Part shown: positions 52,697-61,722 of the stretch, in pieces
Numbering within the stretch: the stretch's first letter is position 1
Layout of the letters: each line of letters begins with the position of its first letter
Origin: Leucobacter salsicius M1-8
GTDB taxonomy: Bacteria > Actinomycetota > Actinomycetes > Actinomycetales > Microbacteriaceae
Assembly: GCF_000350525.1 (NCBI RefSeq)
Contig: NZ_AOCN01000012.1
Coordinates: 1-64,000 of the forward strand
Direction: 5' to 3'
DNA: 64,000 nt
Notes under the pieces: model-generated
The model's input: only the letters and a program-made list of their open reading frames with translations
What the model was told of the DNA's origin: nothing
Database searches by the model: none
Position numbers and translations under genes: made by a program

Positions 52697-54052
52697 TCAG
52701 CCTCTCGGCTGCGCACCCGAGCCATCTTGATAGACGTCAGGGATGCCGTCTTGGTTCGCGTCAAGACGGTCACGGTGTCGGATGCGCCCGTACTGGCGGT
52801 TGCGGATTCCAAGCAGAACCGCCGCGAGTACGGCGGCGAGCACGGAAGCGGTGAGGATCGCGACCTTCGCGTAGTTGTGCTCGACTGAGCCGGGGGTAAA
52901 GCTGAGTTCCGCGACAAGGAGCGAGACGGTGAACCCAATGCCTGCGAGGAGTCCGACACCGATCATGTCGATCCATCGCAGTTCAGGGTCGAGCTTGGTG
53001 CGCATGGTCTTCGTCATGATCCAAGTCGTTGTGACGATCCCGAGTGGCTTGCCGAGCACGAGAGCCGCGACAATGGCGAAGGTAATGGGATGGGTCATCG
53101 CGGCATGGATACCTTCCCACCCTCCGACAGAAACGCCTGCAGCGAAAAATGCAAACACCGGCACGGCGACACCGGCAGACAGTGGCCGGAATCGGTGCTC
53201 GAACTCCTCAGCAAGCCCGACACGGTCTGCAGATAGCTTGGAATCTCTTCTGCGATGCAGGACCGGAATCGTGAAGCCCAGCAGGACGCCTGCGATGGTG
53301 GCGTGGATCCCAGAGGCGTGCATAAGTGCCCACGCGACCACTCCGATGGGGAGCAGAATCAGCCATGCTGCAAACGGGCGCACCCCGAAGAATCCCCGAT
53401 ATCGCTGCGCGATGAACCCGTAGACCACAATCACCGCGAACGCGAGCAACAGTGGCACGAAGGCGACGTCATCGGTGTAGAAAATGGCGATGATGCTGAT
53501 CGCAAGCAGGTCATCGACCACGGCGAGAGTGAGCAGAAAAATGCGGAGCGCAGCTGGCAAATGGGAGCCAATGATCGCGAGCACTGCCACCGCGAACGCG
53601 ATATCGGTGGCGGTGGGGATCGCCCACCCTTGCCGGAGTTCAGGATGAGTCCACACGATCGCGGCATAGATGAGCGCGGGTACAGCAACCCCTCCGGCGG
53701 CAGCGGCGATCGGTATGATTGCCGTGCGGAACCGGCGCAGGTCGCCAGCGACAAACTCCTTCTTGAGCTCGAGCCCTACCAAGAAAAAGAAGATCGCAAG
53801 CAGCCCGTCTGCTGCCCACGCCCCCAAGGTCAATCGGAGATGCCAGGGCTCATAGCCGATTTCAAAATCGCGCAATGCGAAGTAGGAATCCGCAAGGGGT
53901 GAGTTAGCCCAGACGATCGCAATCAGTGCCGCGATAACGAGCAAGACTCCGCCGACGGTCTCCTTGCGCAGCAGCGCGCCGATGCGTCGGGCTTCGGTGA
54001 AGGTGCCGTAGCGCGGAAATGTGTGCTTTGTAGTTTCAGGTGCGGGGGTCAT
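52697..54052 (-). CDS. nhaA: Na+/H+ antiporter NhaA
   Basis: 451 residues, ATG preceded by GGGAGAAGC. NhaA hallmarks: TATDIAFAVAVLAIIGSH with the ion-binding aspartates, LTLAVVDDLLAISIIAIFY, and eleven to twelve helices. The C-terminal ~45 residues end in DRLDANQDGIPDVYQDG, an EF-hand/dockerin-like calcium motif not usual in NhaA. Exchanges sodium for protons. Convergent with the ArsR gene (46-base gap). Confidence 0.9.
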   Translation of the reverse strand: MTPAPETTKHTFPRYGTFTEARRIGALLRKETVGGVLLVIAALIAIVWANSPLADSYFALRDFEIGYEPWHLRLTLGAWAADGLLAIFFFLVGLELKKEFVAGDLRRFRTAIIPIAAAAGGVAVPALIYAAIVWTHPELRQGWAIPTATDIAFAVAVLAIIGSHLPAALRIFLLTLAVVDDLLAISIIAIFYTDDVAFVPLLLAFAVIVVYGFIAQRYRGFFGVRPFAAWLILLPIGVVAWALMHASGIHATIAGVLLGFTIPVLHRRRDSKLSADRVGLAEEFEHRFRPLSAGVAVPVFAFFAAGVSVGGWEGIHAAMTHPITFAIVAALVLGKPLGIVTTTWIMTKTMRTKLDPELRWIDMIGVGLLAGIGFTVSLLVAELSFTPGSVEHNYAKVAILTASVLAAVLAAVLLGIRNRQYGRIRHRDRLDANQDGIPDVYQDGSGAQPRG

Positions 54053-54309
54053 GCTTCTCCCAGGGTCGTTCGTAGGCAGGAATGATCGACTCGAACGAGA
54101 GTGGTGCCATCGTCGCTAGGCGTGCGAAAGCTGCCGAGCCGTGATTACGCTGCGCTGACGGCGGGAGTGGTGCCAGACAACATCGCACCCCAGGAAGAGA
54201 TGTATCCGTTTGTACCCGGGTGCGGCAGCACCCACTGGGCCGGTGAAAAGACCAAGCGGAACGGATTCGAAGACATCACGTTCAGGCTACCATCGCCCCC
54301 TGCTACCAA
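54053..54309. other. Intergenic stretch between SulP and nhaA genes
   Basis: 257 bases between two minus-strand genes. A short rightward frame crosses it but has no ribosome site or recognisable motif. It should contain the nhaA promoter. Nothing else could be supported. Confidence 0.4.
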
Positions 54310-55833
54310 TTAGTGGCCCGCGCCTAGTCCGCCCGACAGTCGGGAGTGGAACTCGGTCGTGGCTTTATTCATCCCAATGATCTCGACGCTCTTGCCGTGT
54401 TTTTCATACTTCGTGACGATCGCATCCAGTGCTGCGACGGTCGAGGCGTCCCAGATATGCGATTTCGACAAATCGATCACGACACGTTCCGGATCATCCG
54501 TGTATTCGAACAGGGTGGTGAGGTCGTTGCTTGAGGCGAAGAGCAACTGCCCTTCAACTGTGTAGTGCGCGGTCTGGACGTCGAACTGTTCGGTGACCTC
54601 ACGATCCACGTTCACGAGATGCGCGACGCGGCGCACAAACATGATCGCGGCGACGAACACCCCGACGATGACCCCAATCGCAAGGTTATGGGTCGCGACC
54701 ACCACCGCAACCGTGATGACCATAACAGTCGTCTCGCTCTTTGGCATCCGCTTGAGCGTCGAGAGCTTGATGGAGTGCCAATCGAATGTGCCAACCGAGA
54801 CCATGATCATCACCGCAACAAGTGCCGCCATTGGGATGATCGCGACCAGATCACCGAGTACGACAATGAGAATCAGTAAGAATACGCCTGCGAGGAAAGT
54901 CGAGATGCGGGTGCGCGCTCCCGATGCTTTCACGTTTATCATCGTCTGTCCGATCATCGCGCAGCCACCCATACCGCCGAACATGCCTGACGCGATGTTC
55001 GCAACTCCTTGCCCCCAGGATTCGCGGGTCTTGTTCGAGTGGGTGTCGGTGACGTCGTCAACGAGCTTCGCAGTCATGAGCGACTCCATGAGTCCGACAA
55101 GCGCCATCGCGAGGGCGTACGGGGCGATGATCGTGAGCGTTTCCCAGGTGAGTGGCACGTTCGGAATAAACAACTCCGGGAGGCTCCGGGGCAGCTCGCC
55201 CTGGTCGCCGACGGTTGGCACATTGATGGCGAACACCACTACTGCAGCTGTGACGATCACTATTGACACCAACGGTGCAGGAATCACTTTCGTGATCTTC
55301 GGCATGAACACCATGATCACGAGGCCCACCGCGACGAGCGGGTAAACCAGCCAAGGTACGTCGATGAGCTGTGGCAGCTGTGCAATGAAAATCAGAATCG
55401 CGAGCGCGTTCACAAAGCCGACCATGACGCTACGCGGAATGAACCGCATAAGCTTCGCGACCCCGAACACGGCCAAGGCGACTTGCAGCGCCCCGGCCAG
55501 AAGCACAGTCGCGATGAAGTAGTCCATCCCGTAGTCGCGTGCTACCGGGGCGATGACGAGCGCGATTGCACCCGTCGCGGCGGTGATCATGGCGGGCCTT
55601 CCACCGACGAACGCGATCGTCACCGCCATGATGAACGAGGAGAATAATCCGACCTTTGGGTCGACGCCTGCGATGATCGAGAACGAGATTGCTTCCGGAA
55701 TGAGGGCGAGTGCGACCACGAGACCGGCGAGAGCCTCACGAGTCAAGAGGCGGGGCGATTTCAGCGCGGTGAGCACTGAGGGTTCCGGCCGGTAGCGGAC
55801 TTTCTCGTCTGCGGTTGATACGGCAAAGGCCAT
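54310..55833 (-). CDS. SulP-family anion transporter with STAS domain
   Basis: 507 residues from the ATG at 55833 (GGAGG seven bases upstream). Residues ~30-400 hold the SulP membrane core ([40 protein letters not shown]). The last ~100 residues form a STAS domain ([20 protein letters not shown]). SulP proteins import sulphate, bicarbonate or other anions; beside nhaA and arsenic genes it may serve ion homeostasis or bicarbonate/sodium symport. Divergent from the MerR gene, which probably regulates it. Confidence 0.88.
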   Translation of the reverse strand: MAFAVSTADEKVRYRPEPSVLTALKSPRLLTREALAGLVVALALIPEAISFSIIAGVDPKVGLFSSFIMAVTIAFVGGRPAMITAATGAIALVIAPVARDYGMDYFIATVLLAGALQVALAVFGVAKLMRFIPRSVMVGFVNALAILIFIAQLPQLIDVPWLVYPLVAVGLVIMVFMPKITKVIPAPLVSIVIVTAAVVVFAINVPTVGDQGELPRSLPELFIPNVPLTWETLTIIAPYALAMALVGLMESLMTAKLVDDVTDTHSNKTRESWGQGVANIASGMFGGMGGCAMIGQTMINVKASGARTRISTFLAGVFLLILIVVLGDLVAIIPMAALVAVMIMVSVGTFDWHSIKLSTLKRMPKSETTVMVITVAVVVATHNLAIGVIVGVFVAAIMFVRRVAHLVNVDREVTEQFDVQTAHYTVEGQLLFASSNDLTTLFEYTDDPERVVIDLSKSHIWDASTVAALDAIVTKYEKHGKSVEIIGMNKATTEFHSRLSGGLGAGH

Positions 55834-55957
55834 GCGGGTCCTCCGTGTTTGGGGTGGGTGCCTTCGTCGTGAAGGCATGGATAGTGTCTGCGTTCGCGTG
55901 ATCGCGCGGGCCCAGAAACGGGCGGGAAGGTACCCTGATAAGCGGAGTACACTCACA

Positions 55958-55980
55958 AACACTAACGTAACGTGAGGGTT
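55958..55980. promoter_or_regulatory. MerR-type operator between SulP and MerR genes
   Basis: AACACTAACGT-A-ACGTGAGGGTT is an 11-1-11 inverted repeat with two mismatched pairs, in the 167-base divergent interval 55834-56000. MerR proteins bind such long dyads between promoter elements. It lies nearer to the merR start, consistent with control of both genes. Confidence 0.6.
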
Positions 55981-56000
55981 GACGCGAGTTTGGAGTATGG

Positions 56001-56384
56001 ATGATGCCTGAACCTGTAACGATGCACATCGGCGAGCTTGCGGAACGCACAGGTCTCTCACTGCGCACGATCCGCCATTACGACGAGATAGGTCTCCTCA
56101 CGCCTTCAGGCCGTTCTGAGGGCGGATTTCGCCTGTATACGGAAGACGACTACGACCGACTGATGCTAATCCGGCGCATGAAGCCTCTCGGATATTCGCT
56201 CGAGCAGATGGGGGACCTGCTACACGCCCTCCACAACGCCTTGCCATCAAGCACTGATCCGGAAGGTGCCCGCCGCACCCTGGCTGATTTCCGTCAAGAC
56301 GCACAGGAGCGACGCGAGAAGCTCGCCCAACAGCTCGGGATGGCGGACGAGTTCCTCGCCCTCCTGAACACGCACACGACCTGA
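56001..56384 (+). CDS. MerR-family regulator
   Basis: 127 residues. HTH HIGELAERTGLSLRTIRHYD then EIGLLTPSGRSEGGFRLY, and a dimerisation helix RREKLAQQLGMADEFLAL. No metal-binding cysteines are present, so it is not a mercury/copper sensor; the effector is unknown. It is divergent from the SulP gene and probably activates it. Confidence 0.87.
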   Translation: MMPEPVTMHIGELAERTGLSLRTIRHYDEIGLLTPSGRSEGGFRLYTEDDYDRLMLIRRMKPLGYSLEQMGDLLHALHNALPSSTDPEGARRTLADFRQDAQERREKLAQQLGMADEFLALLNTHTT

Positions 56385-56466
56385 TCTCGCGCGCGCAATC
56401 CCCTAGGGTTTAAAACTAGTGGTTTGAACAATTGAGCGAGCGTGCGCGGAAGTACACCTCTGTGGC

Positions 56467-57003
56467 ATGAGCGATCGCAACATCCATGTCGAAACACTTT
56501 CTGAATCACACGTCAACCTTCCGCTCGCCGTCGTCACGGTCGATGAGCGCGGCACCATGGACGTCAGCTACGACGGTCGTGACTTCCCACCTCTGACACC
56601 AGACCCTCCTTGGATCAGGGCACGGTTTGGGGATCTGCTCGATTCGATCTCCGCCCACCGGACGCGGACAGTCCGAATCGAAGTCCATGAGTTTGACGGC
56701 TCCGTCTTCACCGACATCATTCATGCGGCAGAAAACGAACGCACCGCCGTCGATGCCGGGCATCCCAGTTCGATGCGGCGAGCGCGGCACCGCCCAGCGC
56801 GTCAGCTGTTCGAGATTACCGGGTCCGGGTTCATTCCTGGCGAAGACGTCACCGTTGCGCTGGAAGTGTCCAGCGCCGAGGGATCCGCTGATGGAAAGGC
56901 TCGTGGGCTCGTCGACTTGAGCCAGTTGGCGGATCACCGTTCAGAGATCATGCTCATTGGACGCGTCTCGGGCGTGATCATCTCGGAACGGCTGCCGTTA
57001 TGA
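56467..57003 (+). CDS. Transfer-operon protein preceding the coupling protein
   Basis: 178 residues, no membrane segment. NLPLAVVTVDERGTMDVSYD and RHRPARQLFEITGSGFIPGE suggest a beta-rich fold. The stop overlaps the coupling-protein start. In related ICEs such a protein lies between VirB4 and the coupling protein, so this gene marks where the operon resumes after the resistance island. Function unknown. Confidence 0.62.
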   Translation: MSDRNIHVETLSESHVNLPLAVVTVDERGTMDVSYDGRDFPPLTPDPPWIRARFGDLLDSISAHRTRTVRIEVHEFDGSVFTDIIHAAENERTAVDAGHPSSMRRARHRPARQLFEITGSGFIPGEDVTVALEVSSAEGSADGKARGLVDLSQLADHRSEIMLIGRVSGVIISERLPL

Positions 57004-58778
57004 GCGCTCCACACGCGCAGGGTCGTGGGCTCGGTGATGAGCTGACCAATGTCTTGATGATTGCACTTGTCGCTGTTTTTGGTGTTGCCGTAGTCCTGCG
57101 AGCAGCAGGTTCGATTGCTGCCTTCCTCACTGGGGCAACGCAACCAGATGTCGGAATTGCCGGTGGTGTCAACGTTCTCTTTGATCCGTTGGACCCGGCG
57201 GCAGCGCTCCAAGCGCCCGCGCTCAACGCGATCATCTACTGGGCCGTGGCGATGACGTTACTTCTTGGACTCGGTGGCGCGATCGGCTGGACCTGGATGA
57301 GGTGGCGTCGCTATTCTCGAGCCTCGGATGCCGATCCGCACAAGCTCGCGGGCACTGCCACGAGCCACGAAGTCGTGGTCAATGCGTCCGCGAAGTCGCT
57401 CTTGCACCGCGCTGCCACGCTTCGTCCTTCGCTGGAGAAGCCAATGCCCGAGGACGTGGGTTACTTGCTGGGCCGGTCACGTGGCAAGCAGATTTGGGCC
57501 AGCGTCGAAGACTCGATCCTGCTGATCGGTCCACCGCGCTCAGGTAAAGGTCTCCACATCGTCATTCCGGCAATCCTTGACGCACCCGGTGCAGTCGTAA
57601 CGACGTCGACGAGGCCCGACAATCTCACCGCAACACTCAGAGCACGCGAGCGGCTCGGGCCGGTTGCCGTCTTCGATCCACAACGCCTCGCCGAAGGTAT
57701 CCCTGCCGGACTGCGCTGGTCGCCTATACGCGGGTGCGAGGATCCGCTGACCGCGATGATCCGAGCAACCGGGCTAGCCGCGGCCACCGAGCTATCTTCG
57801 GGTGGCGTCGAAGGCGGCGGGTTCTGGGAGGGAAAGACGCGCATTGCGTTGCAGGCACTCTTGCACGCTGCAGCTCTCGACCGCCGCAGCCCAACTGAAC
57901 TCTTCCGGTGGACACTCGATCCTTCGGCGGCGGCCGAGGCAGTTGCGATCCTGGTCGGCTCGCAACTTGCGGCGACAGGTTGGGCGGAGTCGCTGGAGGC
58001 GATGCTCGATGCTGACCCGCGCACGCGTGACAGCATCTGGCAGGGTGTTTCTCTCGCGCTCTCGGCACTGGCAGATCCGCGGGTGCTCGATGCCGTCAGC
58101 CCGTCGGACGGTGAGCACTTCGACCCCGAGACGTTCATTCGCAGTCACGGTACGCTCTATTTGCTGGCAACCGGGGCGGGTGCCGGGAACAGCTCGGCTC
58201 TCGTTGCGGCATTCGTTGAAGACCTCGTCGAGACCGCCCGCCGCATGGCAGCACGCTCACCGGGCGCCCGGCTTGATCCGCCGCTACTACTCGCCCTCGA
58301 TGAGATTGGAAATCTCGCGCCGCTCCCCTCCCTCCCGACGCTCATGGCAGAGGGCGGCGGCACAGGGATCACCACCATGCCCGTGCTCCAGACACTCGCC
58401 CAAGCGCGAGACAAGTGGTCCGAGAATCAAGCAGCCGCGATCTGGGATGCCAGCATCGCCAAGATCATTCTGGGCGGCGCATCCAACTCGCGTGACCTCC
58501 AAGACCTCTCCACCCTGATCGGAGAACGGGACGAGTTCACCGACTCGATCACGCTGGGAGACTATGGTTCGCGCTCGAACCAACGTTCCATTCGGCGCGT
58601 CCCGATTTTGCCGCCCGACCTCATCCGCACCCTGCCATTTGGCACCGGGGTCATCCTGCTGCGATCGGCACCGCCGATCGTTACTGACCTGCATCCGTGG
58701 CCGAAGCGGACCGACAGCCCGCAGCTCAAAGCCGATCGCACGGCGGTTGAGGCATTGCTGGAACGCCCCGCGACGTAA
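57000..58778 (+). CDS. Type IV coupling protein (TraD/TraG-like)
   Basis: 592 residues. Two N-terminal transmembrane helices (ALVAVFGVAVVLRAAGSIAA, AVAMTLLLGLGGAIGWTW), Walker A LLIGPPRSGKGLHIVIPAIL, Walker B LLLALDEIGNLAPLPSLP, then TTMPVLQTLAQARDKW. This is the TraG/TraD architecture that brings the relaxase-DNA complex to the channel. ATGA overlap with the preceding gene. Intact. Confidence 0.9.
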   Translation: MSAPHAQGRGLGDELTNVLMIALVAVFGVAVVLRAAGSIAAFLTGATQPDVGIAGGVNVLFDPLDPAAALQAPALNAIIYWAVAMTLLLGLGGAIGWTWMRWRRYSRASDADPHKLAGTATSHEVVVNASAKSLLHRAATLRPSLEKPMPEDVGYLLGRSRGKQIWASVEDSILLIGPPRSGKGLHIVIPAILDAPGAVVTTSTRPDNLTATLRARERLGPVAVFDPQRLAEGIPAGLRWSPIRGCEDPLTAMIRATGLAAATELSSGGVEGGGFWEGKTRIALQALLHAAALDRRSPTELFRWTLDPSAAAEAVAILVGSQLAATGWAESLEAMLDADPRTRDSIWQGVSLALSALADPRVLDAVSPSDGEHFDPETFIRSHGTLYLLATGAGAGNSSALVAAFVEDLVETARRMAARSPGARLDPPLLLALDEIGNLAPLPSLPTLMAEGGGTGITTMPVLQTLAQARDKWSENQAAAIWDASIAKIILGGASNSRDLQDLSTLIGERDEFTDSITLGDYGSRSNQRSIRRVPILPPDLIRTLPFGTGVILLRSAPPIVTDLHPWPKRTDSPQLKADRTAVEALLERPAT

Positions 58779-58816
58779 CGATACGCGCGGGAATCCACGC
58801 GCACCTTCCTGTTGCA

Positions 58817-58838
58817 GTGACCGAACAATGCCGGTCAC
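58817..58838 (+). other. Hairpin upstream of ssb
   Basis: GTGACCG and CGGTCAC form a 7-bp stem with an 8-base loop in the 81-base gap between the coupling-protein and SSB genes. It could modulate expression of ssb; no T-run is present. Confidence 0.35.
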
Positions 58839-58859
58839 CCGAGCAGACAGGAAGAGAAA

Positions 58860-59318
58860 ATGTCGATCCACACGCAAGAATCCGTCTCAGGCTTTGTCGC
58901 CACCGACCCCAAGCTGACGACCTCGGCAAACGGAAACCAGCGTCTCTATTTCCGCTTTGGGCAGGAGCATTTTCGTCGCGAAGAGGACGGCAGCTTCACG
59001 CAGCTCGAGACGAGCTTCCATCATCTCGTCATGTTTGGGCGCTCAGCGGAACTGGCAAATGAACGGTTCACGAAAGGCGACAACTTCATCGCCGAGGGTT
59101 ACCAACAGCCGGTGAGCTTCGAACGAGATGGACAGCCCGTTGAGGGGGAAGAGTTCGTGGCGAAGCGCATCGGTCATGATGTCGTTCGCACCCGGTACGA
59201 CGTGGATCGCTCACCTCGCAAAGTTGCAGGTCAAGACGCTCCCGCCCGGGAGCAGAATCGAGCGTTTGAATCCCCCGCACAACGATCAGTATTCAGCCCA
59301 CCGGTACTCGGCCTCTAA
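58860..59318 (+). CDS. ssb: Single-stranded DNA-binding protein of the ICE
   Basis: 152 residues, ATG preceded by AGGAAGAG. OB-fold pattern ISGFVATDP-like here VSGFVATDPKLTTSANGNQR, then FRFGQEHF, TSFHHLVMFGRSAELANERF and KGDNFIAEGYQ. A flexible Gly-poor tail follows in place of the classic acidic tip. It would protect transferred single-stranded DNA along with ArdC. Confidence 0.82.
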   Translation: MSIHTQESVSGFVATDPKLTTSANGNQRLYFRFGQEHFRREEDGSFTQLETSFHHLVMFGRSAELANERFTKGDNFIAEGYQQPVSFERDGQPVEGEEFVAKRIGHDVVRTRYDVDRSPRKVAGQDAPAREQNRAFESPAQRSVFSPPVLGL

Positions 59319-59339
59319 CGCACGAATGGGGATCGACTC

Positions 59340-59906
59340 ATGAACACTCAGGAGAACCTTGATGAAAGCGATGACCGCGTTCACGGTCAGTGGGGCGATG
59401 GCAATCTGGTGGCTGAACCGCCGCATCCAGTCAACTGGAACCTGCTCACCTCGCACGATCTCGAACAAGAGCTGCTTGAACTCAATCGCTGGGTGGACTG
59501 GCTCCGAGTGGAGTACGGGCTCCCGGCATCAGTAATTCCGCCCCTCTGGCACCGGCACTCCGAGCTGCTCTGGGAGCTGTCTGCGCTCCATCTGCATTGG
59601 CTCTGCGCCTATGACGCGAACCAAGACGGCTCTGCCCCACTGGGCTGGCATCGAGACTTCGCTGACGCGCGGCAGCGGCTGCGCGATTGGATCGCCGCAA
59701 GCGGCACCCGTCTCGATCGAGACCGGCCCACACGGCTGACAATCTGGCCCGGTGAGGATCACACGGTCGAAAACGTCGAGCAGGTCATTACTGACCGCGA
59801 TGCCGACTTCGTGCAATTCGTCGTCGACCAGGTTCAAGTACGCGAAGCCGCCGAAGATACCTTTTACGCGAGCATCGACGATCACACGGGAGAAGTGCCC
59901 AACTAA
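59340..59906 (+). CDS. DUF4913-like ICE protein
   Basis: 188 residues, 21 bases after ssb. ELNRWVDWLRVEYGLPASVI, PLWHRHSELLWELSALHLHW and GWHRDFADARQRLRDW match the DUF4913 character, a Trp-rich helical protein near ssb in many actinobacterial elements. No enzymatic motif. Probably the last gene of the transfer operon. Confidence 0.75.
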   Translation: MNTQENLDESDDRVHGQWGDGNLVAEPPHPVNWNLLTSHDLEQELLELNRWVDWLRVEYGLPASVIPPLWHRHSELLWELSALHLHWLCAYDANQDGSAPLGWHRDFADARQRLRDWIAASGTRLDRDRPTRLTIWPGEDHTVENVEQVITDRDADFVQFVVDQVQVREAAEDTFYASIDDHTGEVPN

Positions 59907-59921
59907 TCGCCGTCACCGGCT

Positions 59922-60278
59922 GAGCACAGTGTTGGGCTCAGCCGGTGACTCGTGCATGGCTACCTCTCTGCGGGCGACTGCCTCAAAATGCTTCCAACGC
60001 AACAACAGCACCACGCTGACCGGGCCCATGACGATGAACTTTATCGCGTTCCAGATACAGATCAAGATCACGAGGGGTAACCACCCCGGCCCGCCGTGAT
60101 CGATCAGATCTAAACACCACACGGCAGCCAGCGCGTAGGGCACGGCAAGCAACATCGCTGGCACACCCCACTTCAGCCCATGACGCCGCCGAATGAAAGC
60201 GATGAGGATGTTGGTCGGCATGCAGTGCTGCATGAACGAGCGAACGTAGATACTCAAGATCCAGATTGAGCGAATCAT
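59922..60278 (-). CDS. Small three-helix membrane protein
   Basis: 118-121 residues. RSIWILSIYVRSFMQHCMPT, then GLKWGVPAMLLAVPYALAAV and LPLVILICIWNAIKFIVMG. This is a conserved actinobacterial family, often mislabelled sulphate permease; its role is unknown. It is a minus-strand gene tucked between the transfer operon and dprA. The stop lies within 59913-59922; its upstream region is shared with the dprA leader. Confidence 0.68.
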
Positions 60279-60310
60279 GGCGGGGACTCCCGATGTACAT
60301 ATTTCTCCGA

Positions 60311-60433
60311 AGAGGAGGCGACATATGATCGAGTTCCCGTGAGGGCCGCCCCGAAGGGCCTGCTATTTGTGGACGTGCCTCATCTTCCAATGTACGCCCC
60401 CTTTTACAGATGCGAAAGGGGTCGGATGAGGCG
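60311..60433 (+). promoter_or_regulatory. Structured leader with possible 5-codon upstream frame before dprA
   Basis: GAGGAGG at 60312-60318 lies six bases before ATG at 60325, which opens the pentapeptide MIEFP (stop 60340-60342). Then GCCTCATC (60377-60384) pairs with GATGAGGC (60425-60432), enclosing CCCCTTT (60398-60404) paired with AAAGGGG (60415-60421). A two-tier hairpin after a minimal translated frame looks like a regulatory leader. No known riboswitch class was recognised. Confidence 0.4.
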
Positions 60434-60470
60434 CACCTTCTAGAAGAAGTCACTCTCGAAGGAGGCCACC

Positions 60471-61454
60471 ATGCCCGCGCTCACCGCTCTTACTAGGGAT
60501 GATCGTTCCGCCCGCGTATTGCTGTCGATGATCGGCACCCCCGCTGACATCGCCACGGGAAACTTGCTCGCCGAGGTGGGCGCAGCAGAGCTGATCTCGA
60601 TCGCCGAGGGGGACGGCACGGTCCCGGGAATGGATCGCGTTGAGGCTGCGGTGTGGCGCGATCGGCTCCTTTCAGTTGCCGCCCCGGGTCGCCTTGCCGA
60701 GCGAATAGTTGAGGCCAGCGAGTTCCGTGTGATCATTCCCAGCGACCCTGACTGGCCAGCGGCGCTTAACGATCTCGGCCCTCGTGCCCCGTACGCGCTC
60801 TGGGTAAAGGGGCGCACGGAGTTGCTCGCTGAGCCGCTCCCGCAGCGCATCACCGTCACGGGCGCCCGCGCCGCCACCTCATACGGCGCGCATGTCACCG
60901 ACGAATTGTGCGGAGACATCGCTCAGGGCGGCAGAACACTGGTCGCAGGCGCGGCGTACGGGATCGAGGCCTCCGCGCACCGTGCCGCCCTCATCCGAGA
61001 TGCGAACACGATCGCGGTGCTCGCTTCTGGCGTCGATCGCCCATACCCCGCGGGCCACGCTGACCTCATCGATCGCATTGCCCGAGAGGGCCTGGTGCTG
61101 TCCGAGGTGCCACCGTCGGTCGCGCCGACTCGCCAGCGGTTTATCGACCGATCGCGCATCCTCGCCGCTCTGTCGAGCGCGATAATCATCGTTGAAGCAG
61201 GATCCCGGTCAGGTTCGTTGCACACGGCCACCGAGGCGACGCAGCTGGGGCGCTTCGTCGGCGCAGTCCCCGGGCCCATAACGAGCGCCGCCAGCACTGG
61301 CACCAACCTGCTGCTGCAAGGTGGCCACGCCCGTGTCGTCACCAGTGGAGCCGACATCGTACGAATGATGGAGGGCGAGACGAGCGCCCCTGCGCGGAGT
61401 GTGATCCGCGCAGGGGCGCCGCATGCTGTCTCACCCAAAAGCCGGGTGCTGTAA
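60471..61454 (+). CDS. dprA: DprA-like DNA-processing protein
   Basis: 327 residues, ATG after GAAGGAGG. The DprA Rossmann-like fold is evident: ITVTGARAATSYGAHVTDEL, VAGAAYGIEASAHRAAL, IAVLASGVDRPYPAGH and IIIVEAGSRSGSLHTATEA, GPITSAASTGTNLLLQGGHA. It binds single-stranded DNA and loads RecA; on a conjugative element it would help process the incoming strand. The C-terminal DprA winged helix is absent. Its last ~25 codons run through a perfect hairpin (61384-61419). Confidence 0.87.
   Translation: MPALTALTRDDRSARVLLSMIGTPADIATGNLLAEVGAAELISIAEGDGTVPGMDRVEAAVWRDRLLSVAAPGRLAERIVEASEFRVIIPSDPDWPAALNDLGPRAPYALWVKGRTELLAEPLPQRITVTGARAATSYGAHVTDELCGDIAQGGRTLVAGAAYGIEASAHRAALIRDANTIAVLASGVDRPYPAGHADLIDRIAREGLVLSEVPPSVAPTRQRFIDRSRILAALSSAIIIVEAGSRSGSLHTATEATQLGRFVGAVPGPITSAASTGTNLLLQGGHARVVTSGADIVRMMEGETSAPARSVIRAGAPHAVSPKSRVL
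61384..61419. terminator. Perfect 15-bp hairpin in the dprA 3' end
   Basis: GCGCCCCTGCGCGGA pairs perfectly with TCCGCGCAGGGGCGC around a six-base loop. It lies inside the dprA frame, between dprA and the convergent xis gene (3-base gap). It probably terminates both transcripts; it implies the dprA C-terminal tail is a read-through extension. Confidence 0.65.
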
Positions 61455-61457
61455 CTT

Positions 61458-61664
61458 CTATCTTGCTGTGGGAATCTCGACCACCAAACTCCGGCGAAGC
61501 TCGTCGAGATCAACGCGGATGAGTCGGCCGACCCGATACCCGCGGACGGTGCCGTCAGCGATTCGACGTCTGATGGTCTTGACCGAAACTCCCAGATTCT
61601 CGGCCGCGACCGCCAATGGAACCAGCGCGGATTCGTGTGCATCGGATGGAGTGCGAGCAGTCAT
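61458..61664 (-). CDS. xis: Excisionase-like MerR/HTH_17 protein
   Basis: 68 residues from the ATG at 61664 with GGGAGGTAAC upstream. VPLAVAAENLGVSVKTIRRR, then GTVRGYRVGRLIRVDLDEL, the excisionase winged-helix pattern. It follows the integrase gene by 58 bases on the same strand. It should direct the integrase to excision. Confidence 0.83.
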   Translation of the reverse strand: MTARTPSDAHESALVPLAVAAENLGVSVKTIRRRIADGTVRGYRVGRLIRVDLDELRRSLVVEIPTAR

Positions 61665-61722
61665 GGTGTTACCTCCCTGTAAGCGAATTGGTGTCACTCC
61701 ACAGGTGTCCTCGGCTGTCCGG

